Below, piece after piece: positions 11,548 to 24,816 of a stretch of DNA of 64,000 nucleotides. Position 1 is the first letter of the stretch, and each line of letters opens with the position of its first letter. Below the pieces are notes generated by a model. The model searched no databases and was not told where the DNA came from. It saw nothing but the letters and a program-made list of their open reading frames with translations. The DNA comes from Gonocerus acuteangulatus (lineage: Eukaryota; Arthropoda; Insecta; Hemiptera; Coreidae), in assembly GCA_946811695.1 (NCBI GenBank), contig OX328124.1, positions 92,716,176 through 92,780,175 on the forward strand, given 5' to 3'. The translations under genes and the position numbers were made by a program.

Positions 11548-12906
11548 CAAGGGGAGTATACAGCAATGGAGTCACCGATTTGGACCAATTTTTTTCTGGT
11601 GATTCTACATCGAAAAATAGTCGACACGTGTCCGAGCTTTCCGTCCAACGCGCCTTAGGTAATAATAATAAAGTAGGTTGAAAGTGATTTATTTTTTATA
11701 TCGAGTTTAGAAAATGATATCGACATGATTCTTTCACCAATTCATTTGTTTTATATAGTGGATTAGAAGAAAAATATAATCGTTAAAAAATAATTTATAT
11801 TTCCTCAAAAATATGCTTTAGTTTTCAGGTAAACTAGTATTATACATTTTTTACACCAAAAATAATAGCAGATTTAAAATCAGCACCCCAAGAAACCCTA
11901 ATATACTGAATATCATTGAAAACAAAAAATAAAAATTTTTCCTAGTCTGGAAGAGAATAAACATTTGTATGCGAAAAGGTAATGTGACGTTTTGAAATTC
12001 AATATCTCCCCTTGAGATAATCCGATTTTCACATCGTTGAAATCTTTCAAAAGAAGAAAGACTCCTTTTTCTAACCATATAAATGACTATTGTATTATCT
12101 CAAAAGGTACTTGCGAAAAATGGTTTTCAAAATAAAAATAGAATGTAACCTTGTTTGCATATAACGTCAATTACAGAATACGTAGAAACACCCCGATTGG
12201 ACGGAAATGTGTCACATTACGGCCTTTATTGACCCTCCAAGTTTGGTTTGGATCGGGTAAATATTCTTTGAAATATGGCCGGATTCTTGAATCTTTAACA
12301 AAATCTTAAGGGTCCCCCTTAGCGAAATTTAAAATACATTTTATTTTTTATTTTTGTAATATTCCCAAAATTTGAATTTAGGGGGTTTTCAATGTTCTAA
12401 AAACGAATCTTACATCCGGTTTTAAATCAAAAATTGTTTCATAATCGATAACTTTTTAAATGTAGGTTTATGGAATATTTGGGCATAATAATGACTTCTA
12501 CAGAGTCGAGTATGTAAAACAATTTTGTATTTAAAAACGGATGTCAGATTCGTTTTTAGCACATTGAAAACCCCCAACGATTCAAATTTTGGGAATATTA
12601 CAAAAATAAAAAAAAATGTATTTTTAATTTCGCTAAGGGGGACCCTTAACATTTTGTTAAAGATTCAAGAATCCGGCCATACTTCAAAGAATATTTACCC
12701 GATTCAAATCAAACTTGGAGGGTCGATAAAGGCTATAATGTGACACATTCCCGTCCAATCGGGGTGTTTTTACGAGTTATGGAATTGACGTTATATGCAA
12801 ACAAGTTTACATTCTATTTTTATTTTGAAAACCATTTTTCGCAAGTACGTTTTGAGATAATACAATAGTCATTTATATGGTTAGAAAAAGGAGTCTTTCT
12901 TCTTTC

Positions 12907-13605
12907 AATCAATCAATCAATATTTATTTGAACCAATACATATCGTATTTTTTACAAAAGGAACAATTAACAAAATAAATTATAAACTAAAAAGGAAACA
13001 GCTATAAAAAAAATATAAAAAATAAATAAATAAATAAAAAAAAAAATAAAACACAACATTTTAAGTTAGTTATTAGTTAATTGTTGCAAATGAAAGCAGT
13101 CTTGATAACATCTTGGCTTCAGTCTTGTTGCAATCTTCTCTCCAAGTTGGTAGTAGCTGGCTCCTTCTATTGTTGGTAGTTTATCATAGTGCCTTTGGGT
13201 GAGTTTTTCAATGTGCTCTGTGGAGTGGACAACCCCGAGCTCTCTGTGGATTTGTGTGTTTCGTATAAAAGGAGGTGCATTTAAATAATTCGAAGAATTT
13301 TATTTTGAAATGTCTGAAGTCTTCGTCTGTTTGTGTTACTGGTACTGTACCAAACTGGGCAAGCGTAAGTTAGTAATGGAAGTAATAGAGTTTTGTATAA
13401 TAAAACTGCGCATTTGTGTCTGAGTGGTGTTTTCTTGTTTAAAAGTGGGTATAGTAGTCTTAGTCGTGTGTGAGCCAATTGAAGTTTTAAGTTAATGTGA
13501 AGTCTCCAAGTCAGTTTAGTGTCGAAGTGTACGCCAAGGTAGCGCACACTTTGGTCCCTAGGAGTCCAAGGAACTCGGGTCTGTCCAATCCGCAAGCAAG
13601 GAGAC
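12907..13605 (-). mobile_element. 5'-truncated Jockey-type LINE with 12-bp target duplication
   Basis: The insert interrupts the right arm of the fold-back element and is bounded by direct repeats of CTTTCTTCTTTC at 12895-12906 and 13606-13617. The left arm of the host element retains the uninterrupted site, which confirms the insertion point. On the minus strand it ends in a short (TTGA)n tail rather than pure poly(A). It holds about 325 bp of reverse-transcriptase coding sequence and about 370 bp of 3' untranslated region. Confidence 0.88.
13281..13605 (-). pseudogene. Jockey-type reverse transcriptase thumb fragment
   Basis: Contains VRYLGVHFDTKLTWRLHI, the conserved thumb block of Jockey/CR1-type enzymes, then LLYKTLLLPLLTYACPVW and LQTFQNKILRII. 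The catalytic palm is missing because of 5' truncation, so the fragment cannot be active. The first residues of the open frame read from flanking arm sequence rather than from the LINE. Confidence 0.88.
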
Positions 13606-14137
13606 TTTCTTCTTTCGAAAGATGTCAATGATGTAAAAATCGGATTATCTCAAGGGGAGATATTGAATTTCAAAACGTTACATTACCTTTTAGCTTACAA
13701 ATTTTTGGTCTCTTCCAGACTAGGAAAAATCATTATTTTTTGTTTTCAATGATATTCAATATATTAGGGTTTCTTGGGGTGCAGATTTTAAATCTGCTAT
13801 TATTTTTGGTGTAAAAAAATGTATAATACAAGTTTACCTGAAAACGAAAGCATATTTTTGAATATATTTGAGGAAATATAAATTATTTTTTAACGATTGT
13901 ATTTTTCTTTTAATCTACTTTATAAAACAAATGAATTGGTGAAAGAATCATGTCGATATCATTTTCTAATCTCGATAAAAAAAATAAATCACTTTCAACC
14001 TATTTTATTTTATTTCTCGGCTCCTAAGGCGCATTTGACGGAACGCTCGGACACATGTCGACTATTTTTGGATGTAGAATCACCAGAAAAAAATTGGTCC
14101 AAATCGGTGACCCCATCGCTGTATACTCCCCTTGTGA

Positions 14138-16650
14138 GATAAAAGTACCTTTTCTATTATACCTTACTATTTAAGTACATTTAGAATATTTATTGTTAGG
14201 TGTTTTTTTTAAGAATGTCACTAAGATTCATTTGGACTCTTAAAAAGTTTGTAAAAATAACCACATTTTTTATGTGATTGTTTTGCAAAGAAGCGTAATA
14301 TGACACAGCCGCTCATGGAAAGAACAGCTGTTAAAGCCACGCGGCCATCACGCTTTACCCTCCTTCCCACTAGGTTAGGAATGGAATGGTTTACAAACGT
14401 CAAAAAAATATACTTATCTCTAAATCGTGGTAATATAAAGAACACAATAATAGCTACAGGAAACATTAAACGTTGCTGTTTTACGACAAAATGTATGCAA
14501 ACAATTTTTTTTTTTCAATTTATTGACGTAGTTCAGAATTAAAACGAGCTTTCATGGTGAAATATTCAGATAGCTATCGTTACATGGGAATAAAGTAGAA
14601 TTAAAGGAAAACGATATGCCCATAGTTTATATCCTGCCGATCAGTTACCCCTAGGCTTGGAGTATAAAATTGGAGGATACGCCAGAATGGATTGGTAGTG
14701 AATTGGGGAAAACAATATTTTAGTCGGATTCCGATGGATTCGGGTGGATTTCTGGGAAGGGATGTTTCTCAGCGGCTTGGAATAGGAAAGCTGGGATTTT
14801 TACCTCGAATAGAAGCGGATATATCTCGGAGGCTGGATATTCTCAAAGCGCAATATATCTTCATGAACCTTCCATATATTTACCTTCACCCTTTCTACAG
14901 GCTCTGCAAATGATTTACATGTGAGATTGGACGCTTCGTCAAGTCTGTATTCTTCTCAGTAAAACGGTGGTAGCGCAGATTCTGAAAATTAATTTTTGCG
15001 CACTCCTTGTATCATTAAAAAGTGGGACACATAGTCCTGGACGCATCTTTTCCGATTTAGATGTTGAAAGGAGGCAAGCTAACTTTTGTGGGAGTATCTT
15101 CAAAGAATTACAATAATTCAGGCGTGAGTAAGTAAAAGAAAATCCCGGCACAATTTTTTTTTTCAACATGAAAAAATCGAAAGAAATACGGCTTTGTTTT
15201 GTACTTTTGGCCATAACTCCGAATGTATTCACGCTAGAGGTTTTCTCAAGCTGTCAAATGATTTGTAATGAAATTATCATTATATGGTATGATGGTCAGA
15301 TTTAATTGCTGCTTTGGAAATTAGCACTAACTATGAAAAAAATAGACTCTTTTTATATATACTTATTCACAACTTTCGTGCTTTTAGAACTTTCATATTC
15401 AATTCATATTAAAGGAGATAAATAATGATTACATAGTACTTACCAAATTTCTTTTAATTCTTTTCAATAGTTGTTGCATAGTGACTTTGCATTTGAGTCA
15501 TTTTTCGTGCAAATTACGAACTCTATTACCATTCTTTTAAAAATCTCTAGTTTGAATACTATGGGAGTCATGAGCGAAAAAAGTACAGAAAAGGGTCGCA
15601 ATTTTTAAATTGTTTTTATATTTACAAAAAAAAAAAAAAAGTCCGGAAATTTGGCAATTTTTATCCGTGATGTCTGTCAATGGATAGAATATGTTCGTTG
15701 TCTAGTTTGCTCCGATTTGAATATTCGATAGTTTGACATGGTAGGGACGATATTATGGAAACTTTCCAACAACAAAGGCCCACAAAATGAAAAAAGGTGG
15801 TCTTTTCCAAAGACACCATACACATATTCTTATATATTTCGACATGGTGATTCCGAATCCGGAGTCCGTTTTACTCCTGTCTGGTTTAAGGGCATTTGAA
15901 GTTCAAATTTCGTATGAAGTCGTTAAAGAAGGTATAACTAGAGCTTTCCTGGTTTTGAGGGTCGCTGAATTCGAATCTAAGGTCTGTTTCACCCCATCGG
16001 CGTAAAATCAAGGTAAATTTAAGAACAAATATGTCCATTTTACAAAAATGAATTTTTGACTGCAGATTCATTTTCTGACGTATTTGGAAAAATACTTTTT
16101 TCGGAAGTTATTCGGAACATATTCTCTTTCAACATTTTAAGGATTCCCTCCAATCTATTTCAACTAATAAGATAAACAATAACGTGGGGAATTTCTCTTA
16201 TGCACACACACTCTCTCTCACTCTATTAATTTCTATTTCTCACTAACTCCTCCTCACCCTTCCTCCTTTTTTATTTCAGTTGGAGAAAACCCTCATTGAA
16301 GTTTTCAAAGTTGTAGTTTCCTTCAATTGAGAAAGAAATATTGAAAATTTCAAATACTGACACCATTGTTTTTTCTTTTTAATTTCATTACACACAGTAA
16401 AATGTATACTTCAGTAAAAAGGTAACAAAATGTAGGACACATTTGTATGATAAGTTGTTTTTAATAGGACTTTCCGGACATAGGTCAAGGAAGAGAATTG
16501 AGTAATTTTTGCAACTGAAATTTTATGTGTATTGTGGTGCCTAAAACCACAATGTTCTTTGAAATATCATTAGAGTAGGCGTTTAAATCTTTCTTATAAT
16601 ATTAACAAAATATCTTAAATATTTCTCTTCCAAGGTTTCCGAATGACACT
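14138..16650. other. Non-coding, probably repeat-derived; no recognisable gene
   Basis: The segments at 14690-14910 and 15780-16010 have the slightly GC-richer composition of dispersed non-coding repeats, but I see no open frame with a domain, no inverted ends and no second copy in the window. Confidence 0.4.
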
Positions 16651-16654
16651 GCGC

Positions 16655-17190
16655 ATAAGGACGTTATGAATACGCGCTAAAATGACGTAGTTCCTTCGAG
16701 GCAGTCTTTTTTAAATATCCTTTTTCATAAATGAATGAATAGCTCAACTCTCATGGATGGAAAAAACTTTGTTTGAAATTCGACGGATTTTGATTGTTGT
16801 TGAAAATGATTTCAATTAATGACTTGCTGAAATTAATATCATTCGAAAAGCTTTTAACTAAAATGATTGTTGAGAATTATACCACTATTAATAAACTCTT
16901 ACCCCAGCTATTATTTCTGATATATTTTGATGAAAATATTCTCGGCGCTAATGTCCTAGACGTCGGTGCTATGAAAAAAAAAAATCGATGAAATTTGGTA
17001 CAAAAATTCTTGTCTAATTAAAAAGGTGAAGTTCGTGAAGCCAGCAGAATCCACCTATCCGAACACAGTTTTATGAGCGAAATTCGCTCGAAAAAAATCG
17101 TTGCGCTTACGGCTTTTGTTGGCTTCCAGGTACTTTTTTGGGGTTCTCTGACGTAGGGAAACGAATGAAACAATTTTCAAGTCAATATCT
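16655..17190 (-). repeat. Dispersed repeat R1, fragment (minus)
   Basis: The segment at 16985-17110 is clearly the reverse complement of 28860-28990, sharing AAATTTGGTACAAAAATTC, AGCCAGCAGAATCC and AAAATCGTT-GCGCTTACG. The block at 16660-16712 also matches the R1 motif TTTTAGCGCG seen at 26990, 27760 and 29385. No coding capacity. Class unknown. Confidence 0.65.
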
Positions 17191-18090
17191 TTAAGCGTTT
17201 TTGAAAGCAGTTGTATACAGTAAGTTTTGGGATTGAATATATAGAATATTTTCCCTAATTTTTCTTAATAACATCAGATATGCATATATTAAATATTATA
17301 AGATTAGGGTGTTCCCCCAGAACAGAAAAAAAGAAGATTTTTTCTTCTTTAGATCTAATGAAAAAGTAAGTGGTGTAATTAACACTAACGGCAAAATGTT
17401 ATTTTTTTTTAGATTCACGCATCGATGAAAATGTTTATATATTTTAATTATTAATTAAATATAATTAATAAATTTCGACAGACATGTTATCTAATCTTCG
17501 TTGAAGAATGACAGAAAGATAAGCGAGAGCGCCTAACAGTTTGAGATACAGGAAAGTTTTGTTCCGTAACTTAATCAGGATGAAGGAGCGAAAGATTTTC
17601 GAAACAGTGAAGAAAGTTACTTCGGCTGGAACAAAGAGTGGAACTTCCCCATCGCCAATATTGATACATTTCTTGAATCCTGCTTCCCCCTTTCTGGGCT
17701 AATAGAAAAATAACTCAGAACAGTACTTTATATTTGTTTGCCAATGCTTCCTTCCTTTTACTTCAAATATTTGAAATTATTACTCTAAGGTTCGCTCTCT
17801 TGGAAGAGGAGAGTTCGATAATATATCTTATATGAGTCGATTGCCCCTCCCCCCCCCCCCTCAAAAAAAAAAAAGAAGAAAATACATGCGTAATATTACG
17901 TGTTTAGACTTGGGGCTTCTTTAGTATATGAGAACTACGTTATTAATAAAAGGAAATTAAGCTTCCCAAATAATTAATTAAATAAATAAAATTGATTGTA
18001 TTTATTCATAACGTAGTCTTACGCAAAACTTATACTAACCTATATTTGTATAAGTTTATAAAAATTTATAACTTTTGACAATCAGTGATC
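17191..18090. other. No recognisable gene
   Basis: AT-rich with a C-run at 17850-17862. No supported feature. Confidence 0.45.
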
Positions 18091-18170
18091 GTATTCTGAT
18101 TCAAAATATAATTCTCATAGGACATAAATAATACAATGTCCTATGAGAATTATATTTTGAATCAGGATAC
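18091..18170. repeat. Hairpin with 33-bp arms
   Basis: Positions 18091-18123 and 18138-18170 are inverted copies with one mismatch, separated by a 14-base AT-rich loop. It could be a very short MITE or a cruciform. No target duplication is obvious. Confidence 0.85.
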
Positions 18171-18329
18171 GCCATAGGAAGCAACCCTTTCAATTTAAAT
18201 GTACAGAGTCTTGCTGGAGAAACTTGTAATATTGCTGATTTGTTTCACCCCAAAATGACAAATACTCTGTGAGAAAAGGGGGTTGAATATATCCTGTCAA
18301 TGTAAAAAAACAAAAACAAACATTATTAT

Positions 18330-18510
18330 ATCCTTTTCTAGAAAGGCTTGAAATATAGGCTGTTTAATGCATTGAAATTTGTTTCCTTACGTTAGAAAAC
18401 CTATAAAACCAATACAAAACCTACTAACGTAAAAACGTAAGCACTGCGATTTTTTCAAGCGAATTTTGCCCGAAAAATAATGTTCTAGTGTTCGGATTCG
18501 GTACTTACCT
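18330..18510 (+). repeat. Dispersed repeat R1, fragment (plus)
   Basis: Shares the CCTATAAAAC, AACGTAAGC and GCGATTTTTTC-AAGCGAATTTTGCCC order with 28830-28905 and 38570-38625. Confidence 0.5.
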
Positions 18511-18599
18511 ATTAGTTGAACCGATCTCGAGAACCGGCTTCCGTTCTGGCTCACGCTTAGCGATCCAGATCATGAAATGACAACTCAAATGAAGTTATC

Positions 18600-19207
18600 T
18601 CCATTATCGGCGCATTTCTATTGGTTCATCCCTATGGGCAATTTCATTGGTTGCTCATTCTTTCGTTCTACAGTTCATTGTTTTGCGTTCACTTGCTGTT
18701 AAATTGGTGTTTTTTACAATTTATTGTTTCAGTTATTAGTGTTGTTTGTGTTTCAGTGTGTTTGTATATATATTATTGTATTTATGTGTGTGTGTGTGTG
18801 TGTACATTGTTGTGTGTTTGTGTGCATATGATTGGGTACATGTACAATTATACGTTTTATTTATCTTTGTTATTATTATAAGTTTTCCTTCCTTATCTTA
18901 TTTTATTTATTCAGGTATATATTCAATGATTTATTAATTTTTTTCTTTACAAGTAGTAAGATTGTATAAGTAGGGTATTTATTTATTTATTATATTTTAT
19001 TATTTTTCTCTTCAAGTAAAGATGTTCATTGTATATAGTGTAAATATTTAGTATTTTGTTTAGTTTTATTTTGTTCTTGTTGTTGTTGTGTTTATTTAAT
19101 GCTTCTATATTTATTTCTTATTAGTATTAACCTTAATCAAATGTGGTAGACTCCTTGCTTTAAAATTGTAAATTTTTAAGAGCAATAAAATATTCATTCA
19201 TTCATTC
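18600..19207 (+). other. Possible retroelement 3' region with (ATTC)n tail
   Basis: T-rich non-coding sequence ending in AGCAATAAAA followed by four ATTC repeats, resembling the 3' end of a non-LTR element with a tetranucleotide tail. The short frames in 18620-18940 are (TG)n translations. No coding part is visible. Confidence 0.35.
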
Positions 19208-19209
19208 TA

Positions 19210-21990
19210 CTAAGGTAGAAGTAAATAGTTTTATATTTACACTCTAATTGCAACTAATATTACCTTCAACTAATCTGTTCACATATCGTCGATACAAATG
19301 CAAACTAACGAATATGAAAAAATGCATCTTTCATATCATTTCTGTTGGAGTTATTTACGGCAAATCCTTCAATCAGACTTCACTCTATTAAAGGGAAAGT
19401 ATTCCACTATCAAAAGCTCAAATCTGCCGAATATTTGACTGTTCCAAAAAAAAGTTATGAATAAATACTTTTCCACTCTGAAAAGTGGTGATTTTCATAT
19501 TCGTTAGTTTGCTTTTGGATCGACGATATCATTCACCCTGTTTTAAAAAGGGCTTGTCATCACTATAATATTGTAGCTACTACTTTTAAAAATTAGTTGC
19601 ATTTGAATTAACACCATTATTAAGCATTTCACATATTCCATAACTAAAAAACTTACAATTTTTCATTACTTAAGCTACAATACAGTCCAAGTGGCCATAA
19701 AATTCCACCATTTTCTATATTAGAAAAGTAATACATGAACTAAGATATCCGAGGAAAACTTACAAATAACTTTTTAAAATATATACCTAAGCTTTCTTAG
19801 TAGAAGCATGCTCAAAGCTGAGCCAGTTTTTTCAGTTAGTCCAAAGAGTATCAGAGAGCTCAAAGTAATATTTATAAAGTTAATCCTGTCGCCTTGGTTT
19901 CCTATCTGAGTCCTTTAGACGAAACCATTCCCCGTTCTGTACCCAGTCACTCCTCCAACTGTTACACTCTTCTAGTTCTTTCCTCTCTAAAATAAGCTCC
20001 AGAACTTTTACTTTATCTCCAGCATCGTCCGCTAAATAAGGATCAGCGAACTTTCCACTCTTTTAGCTTTACCAGGAGATTTTTTTTTTTTTAACATGAA
20101 CCTAAAAATATGGGAATTTCTTTTCGTAAAAAGTGTTTTCCTTTTAGGATTACCTTATTTAGTTATCGTATTTTTTTCTTTCAAGGACTTACAGAAGCAC
20201 TAGGTAATTAATTGCCTGACATCAGAAAAGTAATTACACAGGACTCACGTAATACAGCCGGAAGACAAATATCACAAGATTGGCTAAAAAACTGGTTATG
20301 GACAGACAATAAATTAATAGAAATTATTATTTATTTATTAATAAGCATCGGCTGCCCCTAAGGCGATTCACTCTATATAATTTACACACAAATAGATCCA
20401 ATCTTAAACAAAAATATGCAATTGAAATTATACATATACATTATTTTTTTTGGGGGGTGCTTCGACTGCTTTGGTCATTGGCACCGTTGAAAATAACTTC
20501 ATTTTTATCATAAAATGAAGTAGTCTTCATAACTTACTACTGCTCTAAAATTTCTGCTGTTCTTACTAATTTCTTTTTTAGGGATTTTTATTAAAAATAA
20601 TACTATTATTTAACCTACTTCTAAACTCTAAAACTAATGGTAATACTATGTACAAATTGTGTTAGTGCCTTTAAACATATGACAGAACTAACTTTTAACC
20701 TTGATCTGAGCCTAAAGGGACTATTTACATACATACACTACGTGAAATTGTACACAAACACGAACAGTTACGCATGCACACAATAAATACACTCACACTC
20801 ACACAAAACGCACTCAAACATATACATTAAATGTTACAAATAGTTATACACCTATAAATACAATAGCTATCTACATTTATACAAATACATAATATTACAC
20901 CAACGTCTAATTATAAACTAGAAATCCTAATGAAAATAAGTACAAACAAAATTTACGGCTAGTAAAACATTGAAAACTGTGGAGTAATTGCACAATAATT
21001 TATTATTTATTTTACATGTGCATCGCCACTTCTTTCTTATTTTTTATTTAAGAAAACACGCCTCTACTTTATTTTAATTTATAAGGAAATAATTGTTACT
21101 TAAATTTAACTGTTTCAATGGAAAACCATTTCCCATTTAATTCTTCATTTGGTGCTAATAATTATAATTATAAATTATAATTAATTGGCATTTGTTGGAA
21201 ATTTAAACATATGATATTTGTGAATAAAGTGTACACCTATGAATAAAAAATTCAGGATCCGTTTATGAATATCAAAGAAAATAATATTTTGCAGAGATAA
21301 GTATTTTTAGTTTTGGCTAAAAATACAAACAATCAAAGCCCGGCTCAAACTTTAATTGCCACAGAAGTATAAGGCAACTTTATATAAAAGGAAAGACATT
21401 CATTAATAAAATATTTTTGAGACATTTATCAATCGATTATTTTCATACATATTATTACATAATTCATAAACGAAATGGCAATGAACGATCTTTGAATATT
21501 TACATTTGTTGTTAATGCCATTTAATTTTACTCCGCTAATGACACTCGTAATTATGTACTAATTTAAGAATTGTTATAAATTTCTTCTTTTTAAAGATAT
21601 ATATTTCAATACTCCATATTTCCCAAGTTTCAACCGAAGCAATAGGAATCTTAGAATATCATGATAGAAATTAAGTTACTTACTTTTTACTTTTTTAAAA
21701 AAAATAACCACGCAACAAGGAAGGATTAAAATTAATTAAATATTATTTTTTAAAAAAAAGTTAATAACATAATGATCAATGAACAACCAATTGTGAATTA
21801 ATAAAAATGTGGAATACTTATAAAAGAAGAAAAAAACAAGCCCCAACACACAAGGAAGTCTAAAACAATAACCTACAAAAAACTTAAAGTGCACATACCT
21901 GTTGAATGCCGACAATTGAACAATGCCACTGCTGTTTACCCTCACGTTTTGTTCTATTTGTTTGTTTTTGTTTAATGTCCTTGTAACATG
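19210..21990. other. No recognisable gene
   Basis: Long AT-rich stretch. A block at 20450-20490 (GGTGCTTCGACTGCTTTGGT) faintly resembles the reverse complement of the SINE-B tail. Nothing else is supported. Confidence 0.4.
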
Positions 21991-22004
21991 TTTATGTTGA
22001 GAGT

Positions 22005-22736
22005 GTATGTAACATTGTACTGGCTACCTGGTCATGAAGGTCTAGGGAAAATTTCAATTGCAGACACCCACGCAAAAAACGCTGCAGGACAGGAACAAAT
22101 CGATTGTGGACCAATCACACATGAAGACATAAACAGAATCACAAAGAATTTTATTTTAGAATACTGGGAACACTCTTGGACGACTCTTACAGACAACAAA
22201 TTACGGACTATAAAAAATTACATCAAAGACTGGCCATCCAGTTATCGAGGCAATAGGAGGGACGAGGTGGTATTGGCTCGACTTAGGATTGGCCATCCAG
22301 TTATCGAGGCAATAGGAGGGACGAGGTGGTATTGGCTCGACTCAGGATTGGCCATCCAGTTATCGAGGCAATAATAGGAGGGACGAGGTGGTATTGGCTC
22401 GACTCAGGATTGGCCATTTAGTTATCGAGGCAATAGGAGGGACGAGGTGGTATTGGCTCGAATCAGGATTGGCCATCCAGTTATCGAGGCAATAGGAGGG
22501 ACGAGGTGGTATTGGCTCGTCTCATGATTGGCCATCCTGTTGTCGAGGCAATAGGAGGGACGAGGTGGTATTGTCTCGACTCAGGATTGGCCTTTCAAGA
22601 CTTACTTACCAGTACTTAATGACAAGACAAAATAAACCACTCTGTGAAATATGTAATACTGAATTGACAATAAAACATATACTTACAGACTGCATAAGAC
22701 GCAATGACTTAAACATCCCTTACAACATGTGTGTGA
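22005..22736 (+). pseudogene. I-group LINE RNase H tail, disrupted by a minisatellite
   Basis: Starts inside RNase H at LYWLPGHEGLGKISIADTHA (the last catalytic-Asp region), and continues through the WPSSYRGNRRDEVVLARLRIGH block. A 59-bp tandem expansion then breaks the frame. After the array the coding pattern resumes with LTYQYLMTRQNKPLCEICN and the CEIC-x7-H-x4-C knuckle. It stops abruptly at about 22736, where a long inverted-repeat element begins. Best match in the window is the LINE at 5.4-8.9 kb. The fragment is dead. Confidence 0.88.
22231..22587 (+). repeat. 59-bp minisatellite inside LINE coding sequence
   Basis: Six units start at 22231, 22290, 22349, 22411, 22470 and 22529, with a seventh partial start at 22588. 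The period is 59 bp except one 62-bp unit (a 3-bp ATA insertion). Each unit begins TGGCCATCCAGTTATCGAGG and contains GGGACGAGGTGGTATTGGCT. Units differ by only a few bases. Because 59 is not a multiple of three, the array destroys the reading frame. Confidence 0.95.
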
Positions 22737-24773
22737 CTGCTTGTCAGCTGGGGGTCTAAACTTGGCAAAAATACGAAATTCTGAAAAGATTTTAAGATTG
22801 CTGAAATTTTGGTGGTTACTAGTATTTGTAGTGAGATTAAAGAAAAACATTGTCAGCTGCTCACATCTTGGTGGAAAACTTGTCAGCTGGAGGGTATAAG
22901 CGCTGAGCGTATGGCGCGCGCTCCGCTTTATACCGCCAGTTGACAACTTTTCCACCCACATATTAGCAGCTGACAATTTGTTTCGTCAATCTTATTACGA
23001 ATACTACCTACTAACAAAATTTCAGGAATCTTAATATCGTTTTTGACTATTTAATAGCGAAAGCATGCTTATAGCGAATACAACTTCTGAATATATTGAT
23101 TGTAAATGAATATTTTTATTATCAACGTTAAAATATATTATGTATTTGCATTAAGGTATGATGAAAAAATATATCATTTATTTGTATAAAATACATAGCA
23201 CATAAAAAATTTTCGCCTGTGAATGCGTGAAATCAGGCAACGCTTGGCACAGTGTTTCACCTAGTGTTAAAAATAACTTATTATTATCTAAATAGTTTGG
23301 TTTGTTCACGTTCCCATATTCATCCAAATTTTAACATCTAATAATAACATGAATAAAATGTACACGTGTAAATGGTTTGATGGCGAACAATTACCACCAG
23401 TAGTTGAAATGATTGTTCGAGATCAGTAATTCACTGAAGATATTAAAATTATTCATTTTCTTTGCTTTATTAATGTTTCATCATTTTTTCAATACCAATA
23501 ATTAGTATTTTCACATGAGAGACAGCAGGATGACCTCACAAACACTACAAATATCGAAAGTAATGATTCTGAAGGTGAAGAGTCACCTTTCTTTTTATTA
23601 AAAAGTTTTATTAGGTAACTATTATTATTATAAATAAATTATATAATAATTTTTACAGTATTTTATACAAATAAATAATATATTTTTTCATCATACCTTA
23701 ATACAAATCTATAAAAAATAATACAATTCTAACGGATCGCTGTCTGTATCTGGAAGATGGGGAAAAATACTATTGGGGACCTTTATCAATGCATTAGTAC
23801 CCAAAACAATGATTTTTAAAATTTTTGCCTGCTTGTCTGTTTATCTGTGCGCGCTAATCTTAGAAACGGCTTATCCGATTTAGTTACAGTATTTAATAAT
23901 ATATTGTGGTACGTTTCACTTAACATTTAGTGTTTGTTTCATGCGAATCGGTACATAAATAAAAACGTTATGCCAATGTAAAGAATCACGTGGAACATTT
24001 CATGAGCTATCGTTAATACGATACACACCAGAGGTTTTTTTTGTCACCTCTGACAAAAAAAAAAAAAAACCCTCTAAGGAAAATACTATATTTGGAAATA
24101 TAGTATTTCCTTAGCAAATGATTTAACGAGTTCTTTAACCAGAAAAATTGGTTCATCTGTTGGAGGGGTTTACTCTGGACCCAAAGTCGCTCGGACGAAA
24201 CTCGATATTCGTTTGTGGAAATATTAATAGAAAAATATGTTGTAAAAATAAATTAAATCGGTTTATTAGGAGGGGGGTTTATTCTGGACCCGATTTACCA
24301 ACTTACCACTACTAGCCGTAATCTATCTTCACATATAATAAAATTCTAACGGATCGCTGTTTTTATATGCAAGATATATGAGTAAAAATACTATTGGGGG
24401 CCTTTATCAAAGCAATTGTACCAAAAACAACGATTTCTAGAATTGTTGTCTGTTTGTCTGTATGTCTTCTGTGTCAGACAATCTATACACACTACAGTTA
24501 AACAATCCTTAAGAGGTGTAGAGCTCCGTCACGTTTTAGCAATCCCAGCAGCCTGTATGCTTGATCCCCGATGGCTATACGCCTAATATCGAGTAGGTAT
24601 AAATCTACTGTAAAGTAGAATGAAAAAAAAAAAATACCTATACGACGATGTTTAAAATCTGAAATAAACAAACAAGAACATTCTGAATAAACAAACAGTA
24701 GATGATTCTGAAGGTGCAGAGTCAGAATCAGAAAACGATTGACTTTCTTTTTATTACAAAGTGTTATTAGAAT

Positions 24774-24816
<43 letters not shown>

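Larger units (their letters stand above)
11548..14134. mobile_element. Fold-back element with ~0.9 kb inverted arms
   Basis: The left arm (11548-12440) and right arm (12514-14134, minus the LINE at 12907-13605) are inverted copies separated by a 73-bp centre. Both ends read CAAGGGGAGTATACAGC inward, and both are flanked by TGA, a possible 3-bp duplication. Corrected for the insert, the arms are about 893 and 910 bp. Similarity extends along the whole arm with scattered substitutions, including the GTCGAC-containing outer block and the GTGACACATT block. No protein is encoded, so the element must be non-autonomous. Either it is a genuine long-TIR/fold-back transposon, or two copies of one repeat joined tail to tail. 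I do not recognise the family. Confidence 0.8.

Noticed and set aside
22231..22587. CRISPR-like array
   Set aside because: Units are head-to-tail copies with no unique spacers, in LINE coding sequence of a eukaryote.
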